Source: Nomia melanderi
Taxonomy: Eukaryota; Arthropoda; Insecta; Hymenoptera; Halictidae
Direction of reading: 5' to 3'
DNA: 64,000 nt
Assembly (NCBI RefSeq): GCF_051020985.1
Contig: NC_135003.1
Coordinates: 5,604,001 to 5,668,000, forward strand
Shown here one piece after another: positions 23,383 to 36,002 of this stretch (the first letter of the stretch is position 1; every line of letters begins with the position of its first letter). Below the pieces are notes generated by a model. The model did not search any database. It worked only from the letters and a program-made list of their open reading frames with translations, and was not told the DNA's origin. The position numbers and the translations under genes are program-made.

Positions 23383-24809
23383 TGTTTTCTTCACTGGTGG
23401 CTTCGAAACTTCCTCTACCACAATGTCTTTCACTCTTTACGAGATGGCGTTGAACTTAGAAATACAAAATCTTTGCGGGAAGAAATACTGAAAGCACTTG
23501 AGGAAACTGGTGGAAAAATTACCCTGCAAAGTGGATCTGACTTGCAAGATTAATCATTGTGATATAACCGGTTATGTAACATTTACACTACGTTTCTCAT
23601 ACGTTGTTGCACATTAAATTTACAGCGATCACATTTGTGTTGTCGTAAAATAAACAAAAAATAATTTAAAATCTAATACACATAAATTTAACATTTTGCA
23701 CTGAAAAAGTGATTCTCAGTCGCAGTAAAATTATAAAGTTTGATGAAATGAAGGTTTAGATTACTCAAGTAACCTTCATTGGTGTTACACAAATATGTAA
23801 TCAAGTTATCAGGAATTAACAGAAGTAAAACAGAGATTGAGTACTTCATAATACGAACTTATTCGAGCACTCTAGTTTTGTCCCGATCATTACGTTTGAA
23901 GCAAGCAACTAAGTAATGAATAATTAATGACAACTATCATTGACCTTGCCTTTTCTGTTGTTGATAATATGGGTAAATATAGAATAAATACTACGAAGAA
24001 ACTAAGCACCATGTCAGTTTTCAGAAGCAGAGCACCAAGTACGAAGTAGTGCAATTCAAATTATTAGAGATAAAATCCCGTTTATGTAAAACAACTTCTC
24101 ATAATACCTGAAATAATTACATTTACAACAACATTTTCGTAAGAAAATGCAACAAAAGAGAATCAAAATTTTCAAACAAAAGTCATGTAAAACAGGTTTT
24201 ATGCGCCAGAAGTTTCACTGAAAAAAATTAAAGTTTCTAAATTTGAAACTTTTCAATGGTTAATAATTTAAATATATTAATAACTACAATTGATAAAAAG
24301 CTATAAGGTTAACGTATTTCTGAAAAATAGCGATAGTAGATAGTAATACAGAATGATGATATTAAAGGATTCAAATCTTTAAGAATGGAAGATACTCGTC
24401 AAACGGAAGAAAATTGTTTATTAAACTACTGTTCAACACTATATATATTTTTTCTGCATCTGTATTTCCATGCTCTATATTTTTCAACATATCTATTGCT
24501 TCTACATATTTTTCTTTTCTTGAAAGAACTATACAAGTTCTGGAAAATAGAGTGACAGATTTATGGAGTTTCCTCTTGGGCTTTCTTTGTCTGAAAAGGC
24601 ACGGTACATGTATTTTACAGCAATTGCCAATAGCTATAAAATACTTTCATTTCAATATTTCAACTATTTGTACCTACTATATTTTTTATTGGAATGATGT
24701 TTTGACTGAAAACCTTGAATTGTTTTGAATAGAATCCTGTACTGATTTTTTTATTATATAAACTGAGAACTCTGAATTCATTATTATAGAAACTGTATGT
24801 AACATAATT
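23383..24809 (+). pseudogene. Orphan CYP6AS exon-3 fragment with intron 3
   Basis: Bases 23383-23522 match exon 3 of gene A (31744-31882), including the I-helix motif GGFETSST and the following helix. A one-base deletion in the run after 'gaaatacaaaa' shifts the frame, and about 50 bp covering the exon end and splice donor are missing. From 23523 to 24030 it continues as intron 3 of gene A. About 547 bp of unrelated DNA then intervenes, and the match resumes at about 24578-24809 (gene A 32452-32680). Exons 1, 2, 4 and 5 are absent. It is detritus of a former P450 copy, resembling A rather than B because it keeps the intron-3 part that B has lost. Confidence 0.85.
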
Positions 24810-24849
24810 TTTTAATTGTTTTATTAATATATTTATTAATGTAAACGCA

Positions 24850-24990
24850 ATGTGAATGTAAGAATAACCGGTCGCAGGAAGCGCTCAAGCACACGTGCAC
24901 ACACAATATACGACAGGGAACGTGCAGTACTCATTTTACGCGGGAACGTCCTCCACCACATAATTGGCAGCCCAAGTGAGGGTGTAGCGA
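24850..24990 (+). mobile_element. Possible LTR end plus primer-binding-like site
   Basis: A GC-richer patch begins TGTGAATG near 24850 and reaches CCACCACA near 24961. It is followed by TAAT and TGGCAGCCCAAGTGAGG, the arrangement seen where an LTR ends in CA and a primer-binding site beginning TGG follows. No second LTR or coding remnant is seen, so this is only a candidate retrotransposon scrap. Confidence 0.2.
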
Positions 24991-26010
24991 TCACGTTTTC
25001 CAACAGTATTTGTAATATATTACTTCTGTTAACATACTATTGTATATGTCTGTAATATAGTATATAGAGAAATACAAGAGCAAAAAATTAAATGTGCTTA
25101 ATCTGTCTAATTTGTGAGTCAATGACTATTAACATTTTTGTTCTCATCATTAAGATATGTCAACGAATTTCAAAATCTGAATATATTAGGCAGTTTTTCA
25201 TTATAACTAAATTGTTCCATTTGTGATGTTCTCCTAATTTTTTATGCAAAATCAATTAATGTATCAGTGAAGTATTAAAGAAAAAAAAAGGATCTATAGG
25301 TACTTAGCTTCGTGTCCATTGTTCGCAATTATTTTGTAATTATCTTTATTTAAAATAAACCACATTATATATATTACATATATTTTATAAGTGTTCCCCT
25401 GAATGTGTTATATAAGTGTTACATGAAGTACTTATATAAGGTCTTTGGGGATGGGTGGTACAAGACAAGATGTAGTCCTATATACAAAAATGAGTTGAGA
25501 ATATGAAATAAACTTCTGTCGTTTGTTATTCCGTTTTCGAGAGAGTTTGAATCTGAACAATACTAACAAATCTGATAGATCAATAAAAGTTACTACTAAA
25601 ATTTTCAAAATGCGTCATGAGTTAGTAGCACTAACTATAGTAATAGTATAGTATTACTCGTAACACTATTAATGTAACCGTATAAGCAAAATCCGTTATT
25701 ATCAGAGGACATTCTGATGTGCACGTATATCAGACAGATCTTCAACTTTGATTTTCTCGAAAACAAAGCAACGATAAAAGTTTATTCTATATTTTCAGCT
25801 CATTTTGGAACGTAGGATCATCTCTTGTATTGTTCTACCACCTATCTTCATATTTACCTTATTTACATTTTCCACGTAAATAATAATCTCTGAACAATTT
25901 ATCTGTACAAATATATGACAAAGAAATATGACAAAGAAAAACGCGAGCCACTAGAGTGGCGTATCGTGTGAAAAGATGACATACACGAAAACCACTATAG
26001 TATTAAAAAG

Positions 26011-26113
26011 TAGTTAAATATGTAATAATATACAATATAATAAAATACGTAGTAAATAGTAGCTAAATATATAATAATATATAATAAAGTAAATAATAAA
26101 TAGTAGTTAAATA
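26011..26113. repeat. Imperfect AT-rich tandem repeat
   Basis: Repeated variants of GTAGTTAAATATGTAATAATATA with TAATAAA spacers, about three imperfect units. No function inferred. Confidence 0.6.
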
Positions 26114-27840
26114 CAGTGCTAGTGGTAACTAAAGGATTAATTGAGTAACACTATTCAATCCATTCTTTACCAACTGTTCTGCTTCTGTTATTTGTTGTCT
26201 TTTTACATTTTTAATATTATCACATAGGTCTGAGTATGCTGGAAACAGTTACACCAATAACGCATATAGATAATGTTGTAACGTGAACTTCTGCTGTTTT
26301 CAAAGTTACAGCTTCATTTGTTTAGAATTTAAAATAACACTAAATTTGATAAAATACAGACAATAGTTAACTACATAACACTCAGGTGCAATTCAAGAAG
26401 ATTACTTCGACGATATTGTGATGAAATTGCACATGTGTATGCACATAGTGATACATTTTGCTCTACTCTATGCATAGAGTGAAATATGTACATCTACTGT
26501 GATAAGGACTTCAACAGTCTGCAAACAATAAGATCATGAATCATAATGGACTCGATTAATTATTTAAGTATAGTGAAGTTCAGACTTTCGTGTACTCTTA
26601 GCACGACCAAAATCAGTAGTGTCATCGTATCTGATATTTGACTATAATAGCGTTTTATTTGAAAAGATACTCTAACTTGAAAACAATGATGTAGCACAAA
26701 ACCTAACGCAGTGTCCAAAGCGGGGATAACCATATATATGGTTACGTATATAACGTTATAATTAATGGTCAAATCGTTTTACCCACAGTTTGTGAACTGC
26801 CACTGAAGACGCCGTGAGCACATGATCGCTGCTCTGTATCATCGAACAATCGTCTCCCTCTGTGAATAGCTGGTAAATGTTACAAATTGTAAATATATGT
26901 TTTTTTATATAATTTGCATTTAGAAATAGTGTATGTTGACAATTTCTGGATTACTTTCTACTTCGTCATAACCGGCTCTTCAACGTAATAAATGCAACTG
27001 GTATGTGGGAATTCAAGATTTTAAAAATCCAATCATTTGATCGGAAAGTAATCTTATCAAAACTTGCTAGGAAAAGTGGTATATTTATAAAATATATGTT
27101 CAACAATTTTAGTATACAAATGAAAGGGCGTATAGAACTAATTAATTCAAGTAAAAGAACCATAGTGAACATGGGTCGAAATCTTAAAAGGTGTTCGAGA
27201 TAAAAGTTGATTTTGTCTCAACAGAAATGTGTTGTAACCGAATTAAGAACATCGAATTATCTCGAAAAATATGAGTGATATGAAAAAATATGCTAAAAGA
27301 AAATTGCAGTGAAGTGTTACATATTATGATTGGAGGTATTGGACGATGAAGTGATCGTGAAATGTTCTGCAAAGGACACATTATAATTCTTAAATAGAAC
27401 CTTATAGTGTCTACTCCATGTTTCTGAAGCTGACATTCAGTCGTTTTCAAACCAATAGAAATTAAATTTTTTGGTTAACTGTTAGCAAGATATACACATC
27501 CGAATTGTAGTATAAAGGCACGTACAAAATGTAAGAAAAGTTCATGGAAATATTAATGGCTGTGTAATAATATAAAACTTGTTTAGAGCGTTACTTTTTT
27601 TATATCTTTCAATTCTTTCAAAGGTCAATAATATGTTAATTTAGAAAATCTTTTAATGCTTGAAAATTTAAGAAATATTTGAATCATTACTTTATTCAAG
27701 CTTTCCTTAAATATATATAGTGGTGGTTTACTATTAGATGATATTGAAAATGTGGATCTTCAGTAAAAAGAGAATTAGGAAAACAATATATATTTAATAA
27801 GATAAAGAAAACAATACGGACAACACGTAAAAAATACAAC

Positions 27841-28195
27841 ACACGACTCTCGCACCAAAAATGTTCTTCTCCGCTGTCGCTCACCAAAATGTCCTCATGC
27901 ACGCATTTCCACTCGCTTTTAACACACACCCCCATTCGCTCTGTCTTTCTCACCTTTGCACCCTTCTCACTCGCATCTTTCGTCCATAGTCAAAATTCAC
28001 GCAGTCACGTACACACTTTTCTCACGGTTCAGTCGCTCAGTTCCAGACACTCTTCCTCGCATTCTTTCAGCCACTCGAAATTGTCTAATTTCTACAATAA
28101 ATATTCTAGATACTACACTCGGCCATTCCTGACCGAACATCTGTCCTCAGATGTTTCATTTTCACTTTCTAGGTTCTCTCGGTGTCACTACACAT
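27841..28195. other. C-rich, G-poor island of unknown nature
   Basis: A 350-bp block in which the plus strand is rich in C and T and poor in G, unlike all surrounding DNA. A plus frame through it (27889-28197) gives a Ser/His/Thr/Phe-rich string with no domain. It contains one AATAAA (near 28098) and ends CACTACACA. It could be a decayed LTR or an untranslated segment; I found no convincing target duplication. Confidence 0.3.
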
Positions 28196-28819
28196 AATTA
28201 TTTTACAATCATTTTATGATAATAATGTAGTAGCATATTACATGTATTATTTATTTAATATTGCTTGGAACTAAATTATCTGAAAATTTGTAATGGTCAA
28301 TGGAAATTTAGAAATATATAATACAACTAAATAGTAAATAGTCAAAGTTATTATAATAATAATATTATACTAAAGTTAGTATAATAATTTAGCTTTCTCG
28401 ATAAAACTTTATATTTTTTTATACTATAAACGACTCACATCCAAAATAAGTTATCAAAAATTCAACAATGAATAATAAAAAAGTAATTTTCTAATACAGA
28501 TAAATGTGGAATTAATCAAGTAATGACAGGCTTTATATTTGTTTTTCTACGTTCGTGAATCAAAAGTAACTGTTATTTTTTTAAATTAAGTCCTACAATT
28601 CAATAGAGATTTGAAGACGAAAAGTATCAACTAAATATTTTTTTCTATATGGTTTATTACGATTTCAATTTACGAATGGAGGAATTACCTTATTGCAAGA
28701 TAAAGTCATCATCTATTCAGTAATTTTTTTCTGGTATTACCACATTTTTCAACAATTTAAATAAAATTGACCCCTTACTTTTCTAAACAATAGAACAAGT
28801 TTCGTAATTCTGTGGAAGA

Positions 28820-29827
28820 ATACAAATTAAAAAACGATAACACTCTTATCTACAGACATTAGTGCATGCTTGGGTCCATTAGAAGATAAAAGATCATTTG
28901 TTCATTTGCAGATAAGCAACTTTTTATAACTGTATGTCCCATTATCACATTATCGGTTCATTTGTTCAAAATATTATCTTCGATAAATAGAGATTAAATA
29001 TTGCGTTCAGCAAAGTGGGGTACTTACACTGGAGTACGATCACACAGTTCGGTAGCATACGAACGTTGTCCGTGCTCATAGAACATTGTGCACAATTTAG
29101 TGCTTATAATCAGTGTAACTATAGAGACTTTTAAAGGGTAAATATAATAACCTCATGTTATTGTAAACATAAATGATTCTTTATTAGAAAAATCAATATT
29201 TTCGATACTGTTTCATGTTCGTAACAGTATGTTGTTTATCGTGTGTGTAACAGCTTTCTTATAGCAAGCGTATTATCAAATTTTGCTTCATTACTCAGAA
29301 GAGAAATTCAGGTTCCTTATCATTTCGCCATGCATTGCGCTTACGTTATTTCTTTACGTTGGTTCGTAATTAATCACAGACGAAAAATATTCAGATTCGA
29401 TATTTTAAAAAACAAGACAACCCATAAATAAGTTGTATTATGCATTGCATAATCTCTTTATTCTTGGCTGTGCACATTTTACTAACTGTATTATATCCAA
29501 GTACACGCAACAAATATTCGCACTTACTTTTTTTCAAAAAGACGTTTTTAAATTAGCAAAAAGTTCATGTAGGATCATACTTCCAATACAGAAGTCACCG
29601 TTTAGAGGACACTGTGTATAATTGTTTCGTAATTGTCGCACTGTGTTTCTAAGAACCAATTTTCATTACTTATTAAACATTTTTAATTTTTGTGACAGTA
29701 TTAATATAATAAAATTAGCACATCCATAAGACCCTTCTAACGATAATTGATTCTAAGAAATGTTCCACAGGACAAATTGCAGGAATTACTTGCGATTTAA
29801 ATAAAAAAAATAATTTTTATCCATCAG
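28820..29827 (+). promoter_or_regulatory. Upstream region of gene A, conserved with gene B
   Basis: The segment about 28995-29360 aligns with 43325-43660 upstream of gene B, including a GTTCG core, a CATACGAAC block and AATTTAGTGCTTATAATCAG. The word TCAGTG at 29110-29115, preceded by TTATAA, resembles an insect initiator and is conserved in B at 43415-43420. From about 29433 the A and B sequences are nearly identical up to the ATG. A likely 5'-UTR splice acceptor (TTTTTATCCATCAG) ends at 29827, eleven bases before the ATG. Promoter placement is inference. Confidence 0.35.
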
Positions 29828-29838
29828 GTGCTTCCAAA

Positions 29839-32800
29839 ATGGCACTCATCACCCCATATTGGGGTCTAGATGGCATCCTTATCCTCTCGTCGCTTCTCAT
29901 CGCTGCATACTTGTATGCAACCAGAAAATTTAGATACTGGGCTAAAAGGGGCGTCCTGGAATTTCCACCGACGCCATTCATTGGAAATTTTAAGGATTGT
30001 CTTTTACTTAAAAAATCAGCTTCGGATTTCGTGAAGAAACTGTACGACAATGGCAAAGGATTACCTTATGTGGGATTCTATATTTTCGACAAACCATTCT
30101 TGCTAGCTCGGGATCCTGAGCTTGTGAAGAATATCTTGGTGAAAGACTTCAACGTATTCAATGACAGACACGCATCTACGGATGTAACCGATCGACTGGG
30201 ATACGCGAACGTGTTCTTAATGAAGAATCCTGGCTGGAAGGTATTAAGGGCAAAGCTGACACCCATTTTCACTTCCGGGAAATTGAAGAAAATGTTCGAA
30301 TTGATGAATATGGTCGCTGATGAATTGGATCTGTACCTTGAGAAACAAAATTTAGGTTGGTATAGTTTATAAGGCTTATGTAATAAATGAGGCTAATATT
30401 AATAATTGTCGCTTAATATTTTTAATATGCGCGGCTTTTTAGGATTATGTAATTAACAACGCATAATAATTACACGCTCATTTATTTATTTATTAAATTA
30501 TTTTTAATTAATTTATCTTTCAAAGAGTAAGCTGTCATGGTTTTTTATTGTTTTGTTAACGAATATTTACTGTTAAGGACGTGGTATATTTTGATATATC
30601 TTAATACATTACAGTTGTAAATAAATAACGTCGCGAACAAAAATTTAATTCTTAATCATATATAAAATACATACGTGTTTTTCATGATTTATAAAATTTC
30701 TAGAATGATTAATAAAACATTCTGACTTACTATTGGATAAGGTTATTAGATCCCAATTCATAGAAATATTAGAATATTTACATTTATTATGATATATTAC
30801 TCGGTACAAACTTTTTTTCAACTGCGTATTTTCAAGTATACATTGCACAAAATAGAAAACAAGTAAAAACTTAATTTTAATGTTTCAACTATTTTATTCC
30901 GGAATATTTTCTATAAATGTTAGTAGTCATATTGTTGAAAATTTTACGCAGATCATGATAAGGTGATGGAAATGAAAGAACTTTGCGCTAATTTCACCAC
31001 GGACCTCATCGGCAGCACTGCGTTTGGCTTACGAGTGAATTCTGTGCACGATCACAATGCAGCGTTCCGTCGTTATGGTAGAAAAATTTTCGACTACAAC
31101 ATATTCCGTGGCATGGAGTTCCTAATAATATTCTTTATGCCGCACTTAACCAAATACACTGGCGCTAAATTCTTTGGCAAGGAAGCCAGCAATTTCCTTC
31201 GTACTGTTTTCTGGCAAGTGATCGACGAACGAATGGCATCGGGAGAAAAAAGGAACGATCTCATCGACCTTCTGATTGAACTTAAGCAAAAGTACGGAGA
31301 TCAGGAAGAATTCGAAGGTTTTAGTAAGTAGTTATTTTAATAATTGAATCATTCTTATTTGTTGTATACGTTATGGACAATTAAACTATTTATTTATTAA
31401 ATTGATTATTTAAAAGTCAGTAATGCTTCATTCAATTGTTTCTATTATTTTCTATCCGTTAATTCTGAGATGAAAATTGTACTCAGAATAAGAATAAAAA
31501 ATATTAGGAAAAGAATAGAATACTCGTATTCTTTAAAAGGCAAATGAATTATGTATTTAATATAAAAAGAAATAGTCCGCATCTTCGATGTGTTTACTTA
31601 GCTGCAACGTCAAGGCATTATATATCATTATGATCAAGTAGTAATATTTTCGATCTTTCTATATGTTTTCTGTATTAATCAGGTTTCGTTTAATTCGTGT
31701 TACAGAATTCAGTGGCGATGATTTGGTGTCGCAGGCGGCTGTTTTCTTTAGTGGTGGCTTCGAAACTTCCTCTACCACAATGTCTTTCACTCTTTACGAG
31801 ATGGCGTTGAACTTAGAAGTACAAAAAACTTTGCGGGAAGAAATACTGAAAGCACTTGAGGAAACTGGTGGAAAAATTACGTATGATATGGTATGTTATA
31901 TAACTTATAGTTTACAGATCGTTCACTAATCTGTAAAGTGTATCTGACTTGCAAAATTAATCATTATGATATAACCGGTTATGTAACATTTACACTACGT
32001 TTCTCATACGTTGTTGCACATTAAATTTGCAACGGTCACACTTATGTCATAATAGGATAAACAAAATGTAATTTAAAATCTAATACATGTGAATTTAACG
32101 TTTCGCACTGAAGAGTGATTCTCAATCGCAGTAAAATTATAGAGCTTGATGAAATGAAGCTTTAGATTACTCAAGTAACGTTCATTGGTATTGCACAAAT
32201 ATGTAATCAAGTTATCAGGAATTAACAGAAGTAAAACAGAGATTGAGTACTTCATAATACGAACTTATTCGAGCACTCTAGTTTTGTCCCGATCATTACG
32301 TTTGAAGCAAGCAACTAAGTAATGAATAATTAATGACAACTATCATTGACCTTGCCTTTTCTGTTGTTGATAATATGGGTAAATATAGAATAAATACTAC
32401 GAAGAAACTAAGCACCATGTCAGTTTTCAGAAGCAGGTGCTTTTATCTTTGAACTCTTTCTGTCTGAAAATGCATGGTACATGTATTTTACAGCAGTTGG
32501 CAATAGCTATAAAATACTTTCATTTCAATATTTAAAGTAATTGTACCTACCTTTTTTTTATTGGAATAATGTTTTGACTGAAAACCTTGAATTGTTTTGA
32601 AAAGAATCCTGTAGTGATTTTTGTATTATATAAACTAAGACCTCTGAATACTTTATTGTACAAACTGTATCTAACATAATTAATAAACCTGTATATTTTA
32701 CAGCATGTATAAAGGAGACGTATCTTTCTTACAGATTATGACACTACCATACCTTGACATGGTAGTTTCAGAAACCCTTCGCAAGTATCCACCGCTAGGA

Positions 32801-34176
32801 TTTCTGGATCGAGTCGCATCAACCGACTATAAAGTCCCCAATTCTGATTTGGTGATTGAGAAAGGTACTCCAGTGTACATATCTATGACAGGGATACACT
32901 ATGACCCAGAATATTTCCCTGAACCGGAGAAATTCGATCCCATGAGATTCAGTGACGAAGTGAAGAAAACGAGGCCAGCTTTCACTTACTTCCCCTTCGG
33001 CGAAGGACCGCACATCTGTATCGGTTAGTGATTTCTTAAAATATCTTTGTTCTTTCAATGTTATTAGGACATTCCTTCAAAAATCTCATTACCTCACCCA
33101 CTGAATATTGTATACCTTTGTGTCATTTCAAAGCTGAAAGATAACTTATTGTCTACTTTAATAATAGTCTATTAATATATCCACAGTCTTATAATATCAA
33201 TAACTATTAGTACAATCTCTTAATAACTAATCTAATAATAACATTAACTTTACGATTTGGAAATTATATTTTTCGCTTCACATTGTTGATGTTAACAATA
33301 TACTGTTGTAATATTCGTTGCCGCACTAATTTTTGATAATGGAATATATATCAGTGATAAAATATCATTCTTTTAGAATATAATCCGTTGGCTTCTTTAA
33401 AATGATATATAACCTACAGTGATTATCATTATCTTCGAATCATGTAATTAAATGTGACGATAAGATTGTATTCGACACGTACTTATGTACTGTATATGCA
33501 CGAAGAAAATTACTTTTGTTTCGTTTCCTGTAAACGAGCTAGGAACATAGAACAAATGGATTTTCTTAGGAACCATTATTATATTACGAATACAACATTA
33601 CTAATAGATGCCAGGAATAGAGATACATACATACACACTAATATTAATTTCCTTCATTAAATTAGTGAAACATTGGTTAAAATTGAACTTCAATTCATTA
33701 CTAACAACAAAATTGCACGAACTTTTTGCGCTACCTAATATCTAAGTAATTACTTTATTAACACTATACGTATGGCGACCGATCAACTGACAGGTTTTAA
33801 GATATGATTTAAACTTCTGTGCCTTCTTCCGTTCATTTAACATTATATAAATTCCTGCATTATCAAGCCAATCAGCTTCTAATTTTCGTCCTTCCTCTTG
33901 TTGTTCTTCGTATGTAGAAAAATTTACGGTCCAATTTGTTTACTTTTATTCTCTAACCAATTATTTAACTGGTTACTTTCATTTCACGATGTTTCAGGAC
34001 TTCGAATGGGTCTTCTGCAATCGAAGCTGGGTGTAATCAAAGTGTTGAGCAAGTATGAACTCTCACCTTGCGAGAAAACGAGAATTCCTATGGTTACAGA
34101 TCCGAAAGGACTCACCACAACAGCCTTAGACGGAATATACTTGAATGTCCGGAAGATCAATACTGCAGCTGGTTAA
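29839..34176 (+). CDS. CYP6AS: Cytochrome P450, CYP6AS-like (gene A)
   Basis: Exons: 29839-30355, 30952-31323, 31706-31890, 32735-33023, 33998-34176. All introns are GT-AG, phases 1,1,0,1, giving 513 codons plus stop, normal for the family. Seen in order: N-terminal membrane anchor (about residues 9-27), Pro-rich hinge FPPTPFIGN, C-helix WKVLR (133-137), I-helix GGFETSS (313-319), K-helix ETLR (371-374), FDPMRF (425-430), and heme loop FGEGPHICIG with ligand Cys453. The usual Arg two residues before the Cys is His. Known role of such enzymes: NADPH-dependent monooxygenase anchored in the endoplasmic reticulum, partnered by P450 reductase, oxidising plant compounds and xenobiotics; bee CYP6AS members act on flavonols. 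The start is the first ATG after a conserved acceptor, in context CAAAATGG. About 95% identical to gene B. Subfamily is inferred from overall resemblance. Confidence 0.92.
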
Positions 34177-35584
34177 ATTACCTTAAATATCTTTATAAAT
34201 TTGTACAAAACTGTTATATTACTTGTATAATTGAATAATAATTTAATATCCCTTTTATAAAATGCATTATAGTAATGCTCGACTTTTTATATACAAGTAT
34301 TATGGATCAATTCCGGAAAGGTCATGGTACAGCAAAGAGATGTTGTAAAATATATTTTAAATTGTATTTAATTGCTGAATCGAGGTGAAAGTAAAGAAGA
34401 AAAGTTAAAGACAGAAAACAATAGATAAACTTATAAAAATGCACGATGCAAATTTTAATTCCCCAGAATTCCTCCAATTACAGGCGAACTGTATTAACAA
34501 TTGTATTAATAATTGAATATTTCACTTCGTTGTTTAATTATTTGGTTAAAGAAAATAGGAATTTATAATACTGATTCTACGATATCTATATCTGACAATA
34601 AATACAGTTTTTACTGCACTTGATTGCAGAATATAAGCACATTACACATGAAGTGATTTTAAAAATTTGTAGAAACATAACCTTTTTTCCAAAAAAACAC
34701 TTGAGTTTCATTCCGTAATACTTTTGAGCCTTTGCTGCATATAATAAGCACAATACATTGCAATAAAAAGATTAATTCCGAAAATGAAGGTCCAGGTCAG
34801 TTTTTTAATCTCTTTTATGAATACACATATAAGAAAACTACTAACGATAGGTAGTTAAAATTTGTCGTAAAAAATAGGGGATAGTTGCCCGAATATGTAG
34901 CTATACAGATTTTGAATATTGCGTATCATTAAATGCTCGTAAATGATGATAAAATTTTAAAAAAGGGTAGATGCACATACTTTATACGCACTTCTGCTAC
35001 ATTTCTACGAAAAGTGGTTTGGCTGGTATGAATTTGCTATGCGGCATTGGATTCGGCAAACATTTCTGAAGAGGAACTCCCTTGCAGAAAGCGCGAGAAC
35101 GGCTTTTCTTTCGGACAGGTTAAGAAAATCTCTGTGAATAGCTTTGGCGCTACAAGGCCATCGCTCGCTGGCCACGGCTATTCAGAGCCGTGACTATGCG
35201 CCCCATTACATTACCTATGTATTTCAAAAAATGTTCTTTACTGTTAGATAGTTATCGTTTGCTTTCTAATTATAATTATAATTTAAAGTTTAATAATAAG
35301 AATAATTATAATTAAAAATTTATTTGTAATTTTAAGAACCAACATTACAATTTTCGTAATTTTGTGGAAGAATATAAATTACTGAATCATAATACTCTTA
35401 TCTAAAGACTTTAGTATCTATTTATTTCATCAGAGGGGAAGATTAAAAATTTTTATTTATCGAAGAAGATATTTTGAACGAATGAACCAATAATGTGATA
35501 ATTTAGCATGCGATTATAAGGGGAAGCTTATCTAAAAACAGGAAAAATACTCTTGACTTTCAAATGAAATAAACAGATACGAAA
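34177..35584. other. Intergenic DNA between genes A and C
   Basis: 34177 to about 34830 aligns with the 3' flank of gene B (48883 to about 49590), so it belongs to the A/B duplication unit. A GC-richer patch at about 35020-35215 has no counterpart upstream of gene D and contains a 7-bp hairpin (CACGGCT at 35173-35179, AGCCGTG at 35186-35192). The last 250 bp contain the inverted arrangement listed at 35341-35580. No gene recognised. Confidence 0.5.
35341..35580. repeat. Fold-back duplication of a P450 upstream segment
   Basis: 35355-35430 runs parallel to the B upstream region (about 43130-43194), ending GTATCTATTTATTTCAT at 35414-35430. The segment about 35481-35580 is the reverse complement of the B upstream region 43178-43281, so ATGAAATAAACAGATAC at 35564-35580 faces the earlier copy. 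The inverted copy stops four bases before the degenerate start of pseudogene C. It replaces the sequence that in gene D holds the 5'-UTR acceptor. Confidence 0.75.
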
Positions 35585-36002
35585 GTGGCACTCCTCACCT
35601 CGTACTGGGGGCTAGATGGCATTCTCATCTTTTCAACCCTTCTGATCAGCGCATACCTACGTGTAACTAGGAAAAATAAATACTAGGAAAAACGAGGTGT
35701 CCTGCAATTTCCAACGACACCATTCATTTGAAACATTAAAGACTGCCTTTTACTCAAACTATCAGGTTCGGAATATCTTAGGCAACTGTACAATAAAGGA
35801 AAGGGGTCACCTTACGTAGGATTCTATATTTCTAACAAACCTTTCTTGCTTGCACGAGATCCTGAACTTCTGAAGCATATCTTCGTGAAGGACTTCAACG
35901 TGTTCTGTAATAGATATGTATCGCCGAATGTGAAGGACCGGTTTGGATACGCGAACGTTGATAAAGAATCCAAGCTGGAAGATTCTAAGGTCCAAATTGA
36001 CT

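Larger units (their letters stand above)
24810..28819. other. AT-rich intergenic DNA upstream of gene A
   Basis: No gene recognised. Contents: a possible LTR end with primer-binding-like TGGCAGCCCAAG at 24850-24990, an AT-rich imperfect tandem repeat at 26011-26113, and a C-rich block at 27841-28195, each listed separately. Other frames of 60-88 codons on both strands have translated-AT-rich composition. Confidence 0.4.

Noticed and set aside
27889..28197. Ser/His-rich 102-codon frame
   Set aside because: Product of C/T-rich DNA; no start context, signal or domain that I trust.
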